Assembly (NCBI GenBank): GCA_021300125.1
Contig: JAJTHX010000188.1
Span: 1-12,873 of the forward strand
DNA: 12,873 nt
Source of the DNA: Betaproteobacteria bacterium
Lineage (GTDB): Bacteria > Pseudomonadota > Gammaproteobacteria > Burkholderiales > SG8-41
Direction of reading: 5' to 3'
The notes under the pieces were generated by a model. That model ran no database searches and was not told where the DNA came from. It saw nothing but the letters and a program-made list of their open reading frames with translations. Of the stretch, positions 5,495 to 12,663 are shown in pieces; position 1 is the first letter of the stretch, and the number at the start of each line of letters is the position of its first letter. A program made the position numbers and the translations under genes.

Positions 5495-8428
5495 TTAAGC
5501 CTTGGCCACCTGGCACAGCGTGGTCTTGGTTTCCTGCATCATGGTCACGATGTCGTAACCATACGTGGTCGCCGTGTTGACCGCCTCGCCGCGAACCACC
5601 GGGGCGGCTCCCTCCGGATACTGCTTCTTCATGTCCTCGCCCTCCCACCAGCCGGCGAAATGGAAGGGCAGGAACACTGTACCCGGCGCCACCCGTTCCG
5701 TGACCAGGGTCTTCACCTTGATCCGGGGCTTGCTCGGCGCTGGCGTGGAGACCCAGACATACTCGTTGTTGCGCACGCCGCGATCATTGGCATCCTTCGG
5801 ATTGATCTCGACGAACATCTCCTGCTGCAGTTCGGCGAGCCAGGGGTTGGACCGGGTCTCGTCGCCGCCGCCCTCGTATTCGACCAGGCGGCCGCTGGTC
5901 ATGATCAGCGGAAACTGCTTGCCTGCGTCCTTGTTCGCGTCCTGCACCGTCTTGAACAGCACCGGCAGGCGCCAGCGGTTCTTTTGGTCGGCGTGCGTCG
6001 GATACTTCTCGATCAGGTCGGCGCGCGGGCTGTAGAGCGGCTCGCGGTGCACCGGCACCGGATCCGGAAAATTCCACACCACCGCGCGTGCCTTGGCGTT
6101 GCCGAAGGGGTGGCAACCGTGGTTTTTCATGAACACGCGGATCATGCCGCCCGACAAATCGGTCTTCCAGTTCTTGCCTTCGGCAGCCTTTTTCTCGTCC
6201 TCGGTCAGCTCATCCCACCAGCCGAGCTTCTTCAGCAGCACGTGGTCGAGTTCAGGATAGCCGGTGGTGAGATCCGCACCCCTGGAGTGCGAGCCATCCT
6301 CGGCGAGCAGGTTCACGCCATCCTTCTCCACGCCGAAGTTGGCGCGGAAGTTGCCGCCACCATCCATCATGTGCTTCGACGTGTCGTAGAGGTTGGGCGA
6401 GCCGGGATGCTTCAGCTCGGCAGTGCCGTAACAGGGCCACGGCAGGCCGAAGTAGTCGCCGTCGAGCACATAGCCGGTCTTGGCGTCCTTGCCGCCCCTG
6501 GCGCGCAGCGTCTTGACGTCGAAGACGTGCATGTTGCGCATGTGCGCCTGCAGGCGCTCCGGCGAATGGCCGCTGTAACCGATGGTCCACACGCCGCGGT
6601 TGATCTCGCGCAGCGTGTCTTCCATGTCCGGCTCGTCCATGCCGCCCTTGCCCTTGACCAGCTTGATCTTGCCGACCAGCTCCTTGGCGAAGCCGAACTT
6701 CTGCGCCAGCTGGTACATGATCATGTGGTCGGTGCGCGACTCGAACATCGGTTCGATCACCTTCTCGCGCCACTGGATGGATCGGTTCGAGGCGGTGCAG
6801 GAGCCCGCGCACTCGAGCTGTGTCGCAGCTGGCAGCAGGTACACCCCATCCTTGCGCGCCCGCGCCGCCATCGCGGCCGTGGCCGAGGGATAGGGATCAA
6901 TCACGACCAGCGTGTCGAGTTTCTGGATCGCCTCAAGCATCTCCTTGCCGCGGGTCTGGCTGTTCGGCGCATGACCCCAGAAGATCACCGCCTTCAGGTT
7001 GCTGTCCTGGTCGATCAGCTCGTTTTTCTCGAGGATCGCATCCACCCAGCGCGACACCGTGATGCCCGGCTTGGTCATCATGCCGGGTGCGAACTGCTTC
7101 TTGATCCACTCGAAATCGACACCCCAGACGCTGGCGAAGTGCTTCCACGAGCCTTCGGCGATGCCGTAATAGCCCGGCAGCGAATCCGGATTCGGGCCGA
7201 CGTCGGTGGCACCCTGCACATTGTCATGGCCGCGGTAGATATTGGTGCCGCCGCCGGCGACACCCACGTTGCCCAGCGCGAGCTGCAGCAGGCAGGAGGC
7301 GCGCACCACGGCGTTGCCGTTGGTGTGCTGGGTCTGCCCCATCGCCCAGACGATGGTGCTCGGCTTGTTCTTGGCCATCTGCTCCGCGACATCGCGGACT
7401 TCGACCTCCTTCATGCCGGTGACTTCCTCGACCTTGTCGGGCGTCCACTTGGCAGCCTCTTCCCGGACCTTGTCCATGCCGTAGACACGGTCCTTGATGT
7501 ACTGCTTGTCTTCCCAGCCGTTCTTGAAGATGTGGTGCAGCATGCCCATCAGGAATGCAACGTCGGTGCCGGAGCGGATCCGGTAGAAGGTGTCGGCCTT
7601 GGCGGCAGTACGGGTGAAGCGCGGATCAACGACTATCACCTTCGCGCCATTCTCCTTGGCGTGCAGGGTGTGCAGCATGGATACCGGGTGCGCCTCCGCG
7701 GCATTCGAACCGAAGAACAGGATGCACTTGGAGTTCTGTTCATCGTTGTAGGAGTTGGTCATCGCGCCATAGCCCCAGGTATTGGCTACGCCCGCGACCG
7801 TGGTCGAGTGGCAGATGCGCGCCTGGTGGTCCATGTTGTTGGTGCCGAAGAACGACACGAACTTGCGCAGCAGGTAGGCCTGCTCGTTGTTGTGCTTCGA
7901 GGAGCCGATCCAGAAGGTGGCATCGGGGCCCGACTCCTTGCGGATCTTCAGCAGCCGCTCGCCGACCTCGTTGAGCGCCGCATCCCAGGAAATCTTCTCC
8001 CACTTGCCGTCCTTCAGCTTCATCGGCGTACGCAGGCGGTGCGAGATTTCATGCATGCCGTGTTCGCGGATCGAAGCGCCCTTCGCGCAGTGCGCGCCGA
8101 GGTTGATCGGCGAATCAAACACCGGTTCCTGGCGGATCCACACGCCGTTCTGCACCACCGCATCGATCGCGCAGCCCACCGAGCAATGGGTGCAGATCGT
8201 GCGCTTGACTTCGATCTTGCCGGCGCCCGCCTTTTCGGCAGCCTCGGCTTTTTTCATCACCGGGAAGGGCAGCTGCGACAGCGCGGCAGCGCCGCCGGCG
8301 GCAAAGCCGCTGCGCTTCAGAAAAGTGCGGCGGTCGATGGTGTTGCCGAGAAAAGCGGCGGCATTGCGCACCATGCGATTCTGGCTGGCTGCGATCCCGG
8401 GCTGCGCGGGTTTGCGAGTGAGCAACAT
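5495..8428 (-). CDS. fdhA: Formate dehydrogenase catalytic alpha subunit (Cys type, Tat-exported)
   Basis: This 977-aa molybdopterin oxidoreductase oxidises formate to CO2 at a bis-MGD Mo or W centre. The Tat signal is IDRRTFLKRSGF (Arg33-Arg34), followed by a weakly hydrophobic stretch. The proximal [4Fe-4S] motif is Cys79-82-86-114, with Lys116 just after, equivalent to the lysine between cluster and pterin in E. coli FdhF. The metal ligand is Cys206 in HQARICHSTT (codon TGC at 7811-7813), followed by the conserved His207; E. coli FdnG has selenocysteine there. The dinucleotide-binding domain starts near residue 838 (FPLIMTSGRLVEYEGGGDET). There is no in-frame TGA, and no N-terminal [2Fe-2S] domain as in soluble NAD-linked FdsA. 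Length is normal for periplasmic FDH. The ATG at 8428 has GAGGAGA eight bases upstream. FdhB follows after 27 bp. Mo versus W cannot be decided. Confidence 0.97.
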   Translation of the reverse strand: MLLTRKPAQPGIAASQNRMVRNAAAFLGNTIDRRTFLKRSGFAAGGAAALSQLPFPVMKKAEAAEKAGAGKIEVKRTICTHCSVGCAIDAVVQNGVWIRQEPVFDSPINLGAHCAKGASIREHGMHEISHRLRTPMKLKDGKWEKISWDAALNEVGERLLKIRKESGPDATFWIGSSKHNNEQAYLLRKFVSFFGTNNMDHQARICHSTTVAGVANTWGYGAMTNSYNDEQNSKCILFFGSNAAEAHPVSMLHTLHAKENGAKVIVVDPRFTRTAAKADTFYRIRSGTDVAFLMGMLHHIFKNGWEDKQYIKDRVYGMDKVREEAAKWTPDKVEEVTGMKEVEVRDVAEQMAKNKPSTIVWAMGQTQHTNGNAVVRASCLLQLALGNVGVAGGGTNIYRGHDNVQGATDVGPNPDSLPGYYGIAEGSWKHFASVWGVDFEWIKKQFAPGMMTKPGITVSRWVDAILEKNELIDQDSNLKAVIFWGHAPNSQTRGKEMLEAIQKLDTLVVIDPYPSATAAMAARARKDGVYLLPAATQLECAGSCTASNRSIQWREKVIEPMFESRTDHMIMYQLAQKFGFAKELVGKIKLVKGKGGMDEPDMEDTLREINRGVWTIGYSGHSPERLQAHMRNMHVFDVKTLRARGGKDAKTGYVLDGDYFGLPWPCYGTAELKHPGSPNLYDTSKHMMDGGGNFRANFGVEKDGVNLLAEDGSHSRGADLTTGYPELDHVLLKKLGWWDELTEDEKKAAEGKNWKTDLSGGMIRVFMKNHGCHPFGNAKARAVVWNFPDPVPVHREPLYSPRADLIEKYPTHADQKNRWRLPVLFKTVQDANKDAGKQFPLIMTSGRLVEYEGGGDETRSNPWLAELQQEMFVEINPKDANDRGVRNNEYVWVSTPAPSKPRIKVKTLVTERVAPGTVFLPFHFAGWWEGEDMKKQYPEGAAPVVRGEAVNTATTYGYDIVTMMQETKTTLCQVAKA

Positions 8429-8439
8429 GAGTGTTCTCC

Positions 8440-8631
8440 TCAGACCTTGGTGGTTTCGTAGTAACGGCGCACGTGTTCGGTGAACTGGTAGCCCTGGTCC
8501 TGGCGCACTTTCTGTCCGGCCACGGCGGCAGCCTCCTCCACCTTGCCGCCCTGGGTGGCCACTGCAGCAACGGCAGCCCCTCCGACACCGACAGCGGCAA
8601 GAAACTTGCGGCGACTCATCTTGTTGTTCAT
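8440..8631 (-). CDS. Small twin-arginine protein, formate dehydrogenase region TAT target
   Basis: This 63-aa protein starts MNNKMSRRKFLAAVGVGGAA, a textbook Tat signal (Arg7-Arg8, Phe-Leu), and ends GYQFTEHVRRYYETTKV. Short size, Tat signal, this ending and the place just before fdhA match the family described as 'formate dehydrogenase region TAT target' (TIGR02811, named from memory). Its biochemical role is unknown to me. It may help assembly or export of FdhA, or stay as a small subunit. I chose the ATG at 8631 because GAGGAGG lies just upstream; the in-frame ATG at 8649 would put the start before that site, and the one at 8619 would still keep the Tat motif. It begins 10 bp after the torD-like stop and ends 11 bp before fdhA, so the three genes are tightly linked. 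Confidence 0.88.
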   Translation of the reverse strand: MNNKMSRRKFLAAVGVGGAAVAAVATQGGKVEEAAAVAGQKVRQDQGYQFTEHVRRYYETTKV

Positions 8632-8641
8632 GGCGGCCTCC

Positions 8642-9283
8642 TCAGGCAAGATCGAAGTACTGCGTTTCGTGGGTCAGGAATGCGTCGGTGAAGCGCGCGA
8701 CACTGGAATAGAAATCCGCCTCGGGCACGGCGGCAAGGATCTGTTCGGACAACCCGGAATACCAGGGGCCCAGGTAGTCGCGGAAAAACGCGCGCTGGCG
8801 TTCGAAAGCCTCCGCATCCCCAAGCTCCTCGGCGATCAGGCCGCGCATGACGTCACACAGTGCGGCGAAATGGTCTTCGTATTCGGTATTGTCTTCCGCC
8901 CGCTCAAAACCAAGCAGGGCCAGATCCTCACGCAGCTCGACCAGCAACTGGCCGCGGCGGCGGCCCCGCGTGTAGCTCGAGGCATACGGTGACACCGCAG
9001 GCAGCCCGGGACTGACGAACAACGCATCGAACTGCGCTCCAGCCTCATCGGCCGTGGTGTCGCGCGCAGCAGCGCACAGTGCGCGCCAGCTGTCACCCAG
9101 CACACCGGATTCGTCTTCAATCAGGGATTCGGCCGCAGCCAGCCCCTGCAGCAATTGCGCATCGGGCCGCGCATGAAAGAGATGCGACAGCACGGCATAG
9201 AGCCCGGCTCTTGCGCCGTTCTCCTCCATGAGGTCTGCCTGTGGAGCGCCGCTCCTGGCAGTTTCTGTCGTGGCCGTCATCAT
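8642..9283 (-). CDS. TorD/DmsD-family chaperone for FdhA maturation
   Basis: This 213-aa, mostly helical cytoplasmic protein belongs to the TorD family, whose members bind the Tat signal and apo-form of a molybdoenzyme until the cofactor is in place. Visible signatures are the N-terminal helix ARAGLYAVLSHLF, the loop PYASSYTRG (residues 99-107, compare 'PYESVYL'), and EYEDHFAALCDVM (residues 134-146, with Glu134, Asp137 and His138 of the family's E-x-x-D-H motif). The C-terminal region FFRDYLGPWYSGLSEQI fits too. Its partner is probably FdhA, encoded next but one. The start is ATG 9283, or 9280 next to it. No good Shine-Dalgarno sequence precedes it, and a 7-bp inverted repeat lies just upstream, so translation may be weak or controlled. 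It follows the longest gap in the operon (113 bp). Confidence 0.92.
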   Translation of the reverse strand: MMTATTETARSGAPQADLMEENGARAGLYAVLSHLFHARPDAQLLQGLAAAESLIEDESGVLGDSWRALCAAARDTTADEAGAQFDALFVSPGLPAVSPYASSYTRGRRRGQLLVELREDLALLGFERAEDNTEYEDHFAALCDVMRGLIAEELGDAEAFERQRAFFRDYLGPWYSGLSEQILAAVPEADFYSSVARFTDAFLTHETQYFDLA

Positions 9284-9396
9284 GTGAATTTTTGCCTATC
9301 CTATGCCGATGCAAGGCAAATTTCCACAACAAAACTGGGCTGAAACGATAGTAATTCTCATCTGCTGATCGTTCACCGCGAATGCTTTCAACATTC
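9284..9396. promoter_or_regulatory. Internal intergenic region with candidate Fur-type site and promoter
   Basis: This gap separates the polyferredoxin gene from the chaperone gene. On the minus strand TGAGAAT-T-ACTATCG (9346-9360) matches 11 of 14 positions of the 7-1-7 Fur consensus TGATAAT-N-ATTATCA. A weak sigma-70-like pair overlaps it: GTGAAC (9371-9376) and TACTAT (9348-9353), 17 bases apart. A Fur-like repressor bound here would cover the -10 element. A 7-bp inverted repeat, TTTGCCT (9291-9297) and AGGCAAA (9314-9320), lies just before the chaperone start. GAATG/CATTC (9380-9396) forms a small stem after the ferredoxin stop, with no U tract. All of these are motif reading by eye; none is proven. 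Confidence 0.35.
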
Positions 9397-11478
9397 TTAC
9401 GGATCGAGGATGTTGCCGTGCTTGGCGCCCTGCATCAGATCCACCACCCGGCAATCGGCGCACATCTTGATCCGGTCCAGCGCCCCCGGTTCGGCGAACA
9501 TGGAATGGCCACTCAGCCGGGCGATCATGCCGTCCACCATCTGCTTGGTTCCAAACGGTTTTCCGCACTTGATGCAGGCAAAGGGCTGGGTCTCGTTCCT
9601 GGTGCGCGGCCGGGTGGCCTCGCTGGTCAACAGCAGTCTCGGGGCCAGGCTGATGGCGTTTTCAGGGCATGTGCGTTCGCACAATCCACATTGCACGCAG
9701 TTGCGCTCGATGAAACGCAATGCCGGATGTTCCTTGGAATCCTGCAACGCCCCTTCGGGACAGGCACCGACACAGGCCAGGCACAGGGTACATTTGCCCT
9801 TGTTGACCTCGACCGCACCGAAAGGCGCCCCGCCACGCAGCGCGATCACTTCGGGTTTGGCCGTGGACAGCGTTGCGAAATGATCAAACACAAAATCCAG
9901 CGTGCGACGCTTTTCGTTGCCGGGGTTGAAACCTGCCGCCTTCAAAGAAACGGCCGCTGGCAGTGCCGCGATCCGCTCCGCTGCAGCAATCGAATCCCCG
10001 GCAACCAGCAGGTGCAGGCGACCCGCACCCACACCAAAGCCCGCGAGAATCTCCTCGCCCAGCGCCATCTGCGCCTGCAGCGCGGCGGTGTATTCCTCCG
10101 CCTCCGAGCCTGCGGCAAGCACCGCCACCTGCGCGGCACCCAGCGCCACCGCACCCAGCATCAGGTCCAGGCCAACCGAGGCCACGTGCAGGACCTCGAC
10201 CGGGATCAGGTCAGCCGGCAGGCCGGTGCCGCTGCGCGCGAGTTTCGCGATCAATGCACGGCCATCCCCGCCGTTGTGGAACAGCAGCCTCGGATTGCGA
10301 CCGCCGGCTGCGGCATACGCCTTGAGCATCGCCTTGATGCGGGCACCGACATCGGCCACCCGCGGGTAGGCATAGGTCATCGCCCCCGAGGGGCAGACCG
10401 TGGCGCATCCGCCGCAACCCATGCACAGGTGGGGATCAACCTCGACGCGGTTGTCCTTGAGCAGGCTGGTGATCGCACCGGTCGAGCAGACATCGATGCA
10501 GCGCGTGCAGCCGCTGATGCCGGATCGCCCGTGGGCACAGAGGCTTTCCTTGTACTGGAAGAATTTCGGCTTGCCGAAGCTGCCGGTGAGCTGGGGCAAC
10601 TGCGCGGCCGCCAGTGCCTGCTCCAGCGGGTCGCGCCCCGGCGCCAGATAACCCTGCGGCGGCTGCGAACGCCGGATCAGCGGCGGATCTGAGAGATCAA
10701 ACACCAGGTCGAAGCGCTCGCTGCGCGCCGTATCGGCCCGCGCGAAATCGATGGCGCGCACATCACCGCAGGCCGCCACACAGCTGCGATGGGACTTGCA
10801 GCGATCCAGGTCAACCTGCAGCGCCGCGGTGATGGCCTGCTCGGGGCAGGCCTGCACGCAGGCGCCGCAACGGGTGCAGGCTTCAAGGTCAATCGGATTG
10901 CGCTGGACCCAGCGCGCCTCGAAAGCCCCAAGATAACCCTGCAGCGACTCCACCGCCCCGGACAGCACCGCATAGCGGCGTTCGGCCGGCAATTCGGCCT
11001 CACGCGCGACGTCGGTGACCAGCACCGTCACCGACAGGGTGTCCGCGAGGCGTTCGGCCCAGGGCAGTGCCGCAGCGCCGGGCCCGATGATCAGCAGTTC
11101 GGAACCCGCCTCGTAGTCCACCTGCGGCACCGGCTCCGGATCGGGCAGATCGGCGGCGGCGAGCAGTGCCGCCATCTTCGGCGCGGCCTCCCGCCCCCGC
11201 GCGGACCAGCCGGCATTTTCGCGGATGTTGGCAAACCGGATCGCGCCCGTGCCGCCGAGTTCGGCATGCAACTGCGTGAACAGCGGCGCTTCCTGTGTGC
11301 AGGCCACCAGCAGATCGTCGCCGCCCTTGACTGCCGCCTCGAAAGCGCCGAGGTGGCGGCGGCACAGCGCCTCCTGCACTTTCGACGGGGCTTCGCCCTC
11401 GCCCAGCGCCGCGGCGATGGCCTGGCCGTCCACGGTCATGGTGCGGTTGCAGTTACAGAGCATTACTTTGTGGCGCAT
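9397..11478 (-). CDS. Large multi-cluster 4Fe-4S ferredoxin-type protein of fdh operon
   Basis: This 693-aa cytoplasmic protein has no signal peptide or membrane span. In order: an N-terminal MLCNCNRT segment (Cys8, Cys10) with Cys39 and Cys60 nearby; a Rossmann-like segment ELLIIGPGAAALPWAERLAD (127-146); a ferredoxin pair (Cys201-204-207-211 and Cys227, His230, Cys233, Cys237); another pair (Cys314, 324-327-331 and Cys352-355-358-362); an alpha/beta segment (about 396-510) resembling MvhD/HdrA-linked regions; a third pair (Cys563-566-569-573 and Cys594-597-600-604); and a C-terminal CxxC...CxxC (635, 638, 673, 676) that may bind zinc or iron. It could hold about six [4Fe-4S] clusters. Genes of this kind accompany FDH operons in betaproteobacteria. 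Whether it carries electrons, donates clusters or acts in sulfuration or assembly is unknown. Start ATG 11478 has a weak GGAAAG upstream. Confidence 0.88.
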   Translation of the reverse strand: MRHKVMLCNCNRTMTVDGQAIAAALGEGEAPSKVQEALCRRHLGAFEAAVKGGDDLLVACTQEAPLFTQLHAELGGTGAIRFANIRENAGWSARGREAAPKMAALLAAADLPDPEPVPQVDYEAGSELLIIGPGAAALPWAERLADTLSVTVLVTDVAREAELPAERRYAVLSGAVESLQGYLGAFEARWVQRNPIDLEACTRCGACVQACPEQAITAALQVDLDRCKSHRSCVAACGDVRAIDFARADTARSERFDLVFDLSDPPLIRRSQPPQGYLAPGRDPLEQALAAAQLPQLTGSFGKPKFFQYKESLCAHGRSGISGCTRCIDVCSTGAITSLLKDNRVEVDPHLCMGCGGCATVCPSGAMTYAYPRVADVGARIKAMLKAYAAAGGRNPRLLFHNGGDGRALIAKLARSGTGLPADLIPVEVLHVASVGLDLMLGAVALGAAQVAVLAAGSEAEEYTAALQAQMALGEEILAGFGVGAGRLHLLVAGDSIAAAERIAALPAAVSLKAAGFNPGNEKRRTLDFVFDHFATLSTAKPEVIALRGGAPFGAVEVNKGKCTLCLACVGACPEGALQDSKEHPALRFIERNCVQCGLCERTCPENAISLAPRLLLTSEATRPRTRNETQPFACIKCGKPFGTKQMVDGMIARLSGHSMFAEPGALDRIKMCADCRVVDLMQGAKHGNILDP

Positions 11479-11517
11479 GGGCTTTCCGTTCGGGATGGCG
11501 ATGCTGGTGTTCAGGGA

Positions 11518-12126
11518 TCAGCGGTGATGGGTTCGGCCGCCGGGTGCCGGCTGTGGCGTCACTGCGGTTTCGGGGAGCGCTGCGGTGCCGGCACCGGATG
11601 CCGGCACCTCCAGCGCCGGGGATTCCCCGGCGGGCGGGACCAACTGCGCCGCTTCCGCCGGCGCCACCTCCTGCGCCGGGGCTTGCTCAGGTTGCAACCC
11701 AGCCTCGCGCAGGCGCTGCGCTTCGCGCCTCGCCTCCTCCTCGCGCCGCTCGCGCGAGGCCTTCAGGATATCCTGCGCGTGGCGCAGTTCCTTCATCATC
11801 GCCTCGGGGATCGGGTCATTCGCGGAGTAGTCGTCGATATAGACGTCCAGACCATCCATCACATTGAAGTGCGGATCGCTGAACAGTTTTTTCAGTGCAG
11901 CGCGGCGCAGCTTGTCATCGACTTTCGGATGCAGGAAGCCGCTGAAATCGGAATCCGGGGTGAGGGTCTCCAGCGCAGGCAGCGCCGGTGGTTCCTGCTC
12001 CGGGGCCGGACGTGCCGGCGCCGTCGCGGGCGGGGCATCGCGCTGCTCGCGCTTGCGCCGCGACCAGCGCGACAGGAACTCCTCTGCGGTTTCCTTGCGG
12101 TTTTCCTCTTCCGGTGGCTTGGACAT
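11518..12126 (-). CDS. DUF3306 family protein
   Basis: This 202-aa protein is of unknown function. The family core is easy to see: FLSRWSRRKREQRD (about residues 17-30), then LTPDSDFSGFLHPKVDDKLRR and ALKKLFSDPHFNVMDGLDVY with IDDYS (about 55-103). After that comes a charged helix rich in Arg and Glu (RRHAQDIL-like, ASRERREEEARREAQRLREA) and a low-complexity Pro/Ala tail. There is no signal peptide or membrane span, so it should be cytoplasmic. I chose the ATG at 12126 (MSKPPEEENRK), which has GAGGAGA about nine bases upstream; nine more residues in frame upstream add nothing family-like. DUF3306 genes are typically found with DUF3305 and FDH genes, as here. The 3' part of the gene carries two strong perfect inverted repeats (11584-11608, 11614-11632). 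It begins 36 bp after the DUF3305 stop. Confidence 0.87.
   Translation of the reverse strand: MSKPPEEENRKETAEEFLSRWSRRKREQRDAPPATAPARPAPEQEPPALPALETLTPDSDFSGFLHPKVDDKLRRAALKKLFSDPHFNVMDGLDVYIDDYSANDPIPEAMMKELRHAQDILKASRERREEEARREAQRLREAGLQPEQAPAQEVAPAEAAQLVPPAGESPALEVPASGAGTAALPETAVTPQPAPGGRTHHR
11584..11632. repeat. Two tandem perfect inverted repeats inside DUF3306 gene
   Basis: The first repeat is GGTGCCGGCA (11584-11593), a five-base loop, and TGCCGGCACC (11599-11608): ten perfect pairs. The second is CGCCGGGG (11614-11621), ATT, and CCCCGGCG (11625-11632): eight perfect pairs. They are five bases apart and lie in the sequence for the Pro/Ala-rich C-terminal tail. In mRNA they would form two very stable GC hairpins about 65-115 nt before the DUF3306 stop and just ahead of the polyferredoxin gene. 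Neither has a U tract, so they are not standard terminators. Confidence 0.6.
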
Positions 12127-12162
12127 CACCGGCTCTCCTCTGCAACCCTGCACCGCGGTCTT

Positions 12163-12663
12163 TTAGTCCGGCCGCCAGTTACCCATGCGGCCCTTGTCTT
12201 TATTGGTCGCGTACTTCGGTTTCTTGCGCGGCTCGGGCTGGTAATGTAATTCACAATACGACGCCAGCCACGGCAGCAGTTCCGCAGGCAGTGGCACACC
12301 ATCCACCGGCTCGCCGCTGTCAAGCCAGCGTGAACCCTCGTGATAGCTCACCGTGAGCTGCGCCGGCACCGCCTGATCACCTTCCATGCGCCACAGCACA
12401 AACACCTTGGGCTGCGGCGAGGTGATGTTCATGAAATAGCCTTCGGCCTCGTCGCGCTGCAGGGTAATGACCAGGCCACTGTGCAGCACCTGGCGCGAGC
12501 CCGGGCCGTCAACGATCACCCTGGGCGCGGCGCCAGGCGTCCGGTCCTGCACCACGCCGGCGGCCTGCCAGCGCTCGTTCGCCCAGCGGTTTTGCAAGGG
12601 CACCCGTTCCATGATCACCGCGGCCGGCCAGCGGCCGGGCACGGGTTCGACAATGTTCGACAT
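12163..12663 (-). CDS. DUF3305 family protein, first gene of fdh operon
   Basis: This 166-aa protein is of unknown function. The DUF3305 core is PAAVIMERVPLQNRWANERW followed by QAAGVV near the N-terminus, then an LHSGLVITLQRDEAEGYFMN segment and KVFVLWRME. The C-terminal tail EPRKKPKYATNKDKGRMGNW is strongly basic and could touch nucleic acid, membrane or an acidic partner. There is no signal peptide or span. I chose ATG 12663 because the family-like sequence starts just after it. The frame is open to a TTG at 12729, but the extra residues (IRYLAQGSVEPPSS) look non-conserved and would run into the promoter region shared with the moaA-like gene. No strong Shine-Dalgarno sequence precedes either. 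It is probably co-transcribed with the DUF3306 gene 36 bp downstream. Confidence 0.83.
   Translation of the reverse strand: MSNIVEPVPGRWPAAVIMERVPLQNRWANERWQAAGVVQDRTPGAAPRVIVDGPGSRQVLHSGLVITLQRDEAEGYFMNITSPQPKVFVLWRMEGDQAVPAQLTVSYHEGSRWLDSGEPVDGVPLPAELLPWLASYCELHYQPEPRKKPKYATNKDKGRMGNWRPD

Noticed and set aside
5495..8428. FdhA as the alpha subunit of a soluble NAD-dependent formate dehydrogenase
   Set aside because: It has a Tat signal, lacks the N-terminal [2Fe-2S] region, and is followed by FdhB and a cytochrome b subunit rather than FdsB/FdsG-like flavoprotein genes.
4826..8461. Open frame of 1211 codons on the plus strand, antisense to fdhA and fdhB
   Set aside because: Its translation is rich in His, Arg, Leu and Val with no recognisable fold, and it lies exactly opposite the well-supported fdhA/fdhB genes. 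High third-position GC removes stop codons on the opposite strand.
9382..12249. Long plus-strand open frames opposite the polyferredoxin, DUF3306 and DUF3305 genes
   Set aside because: They mirror real genes on the other strand, have low-complexity Arg/Ala/Pro-rich translations and no ribosome sites with matching domains.
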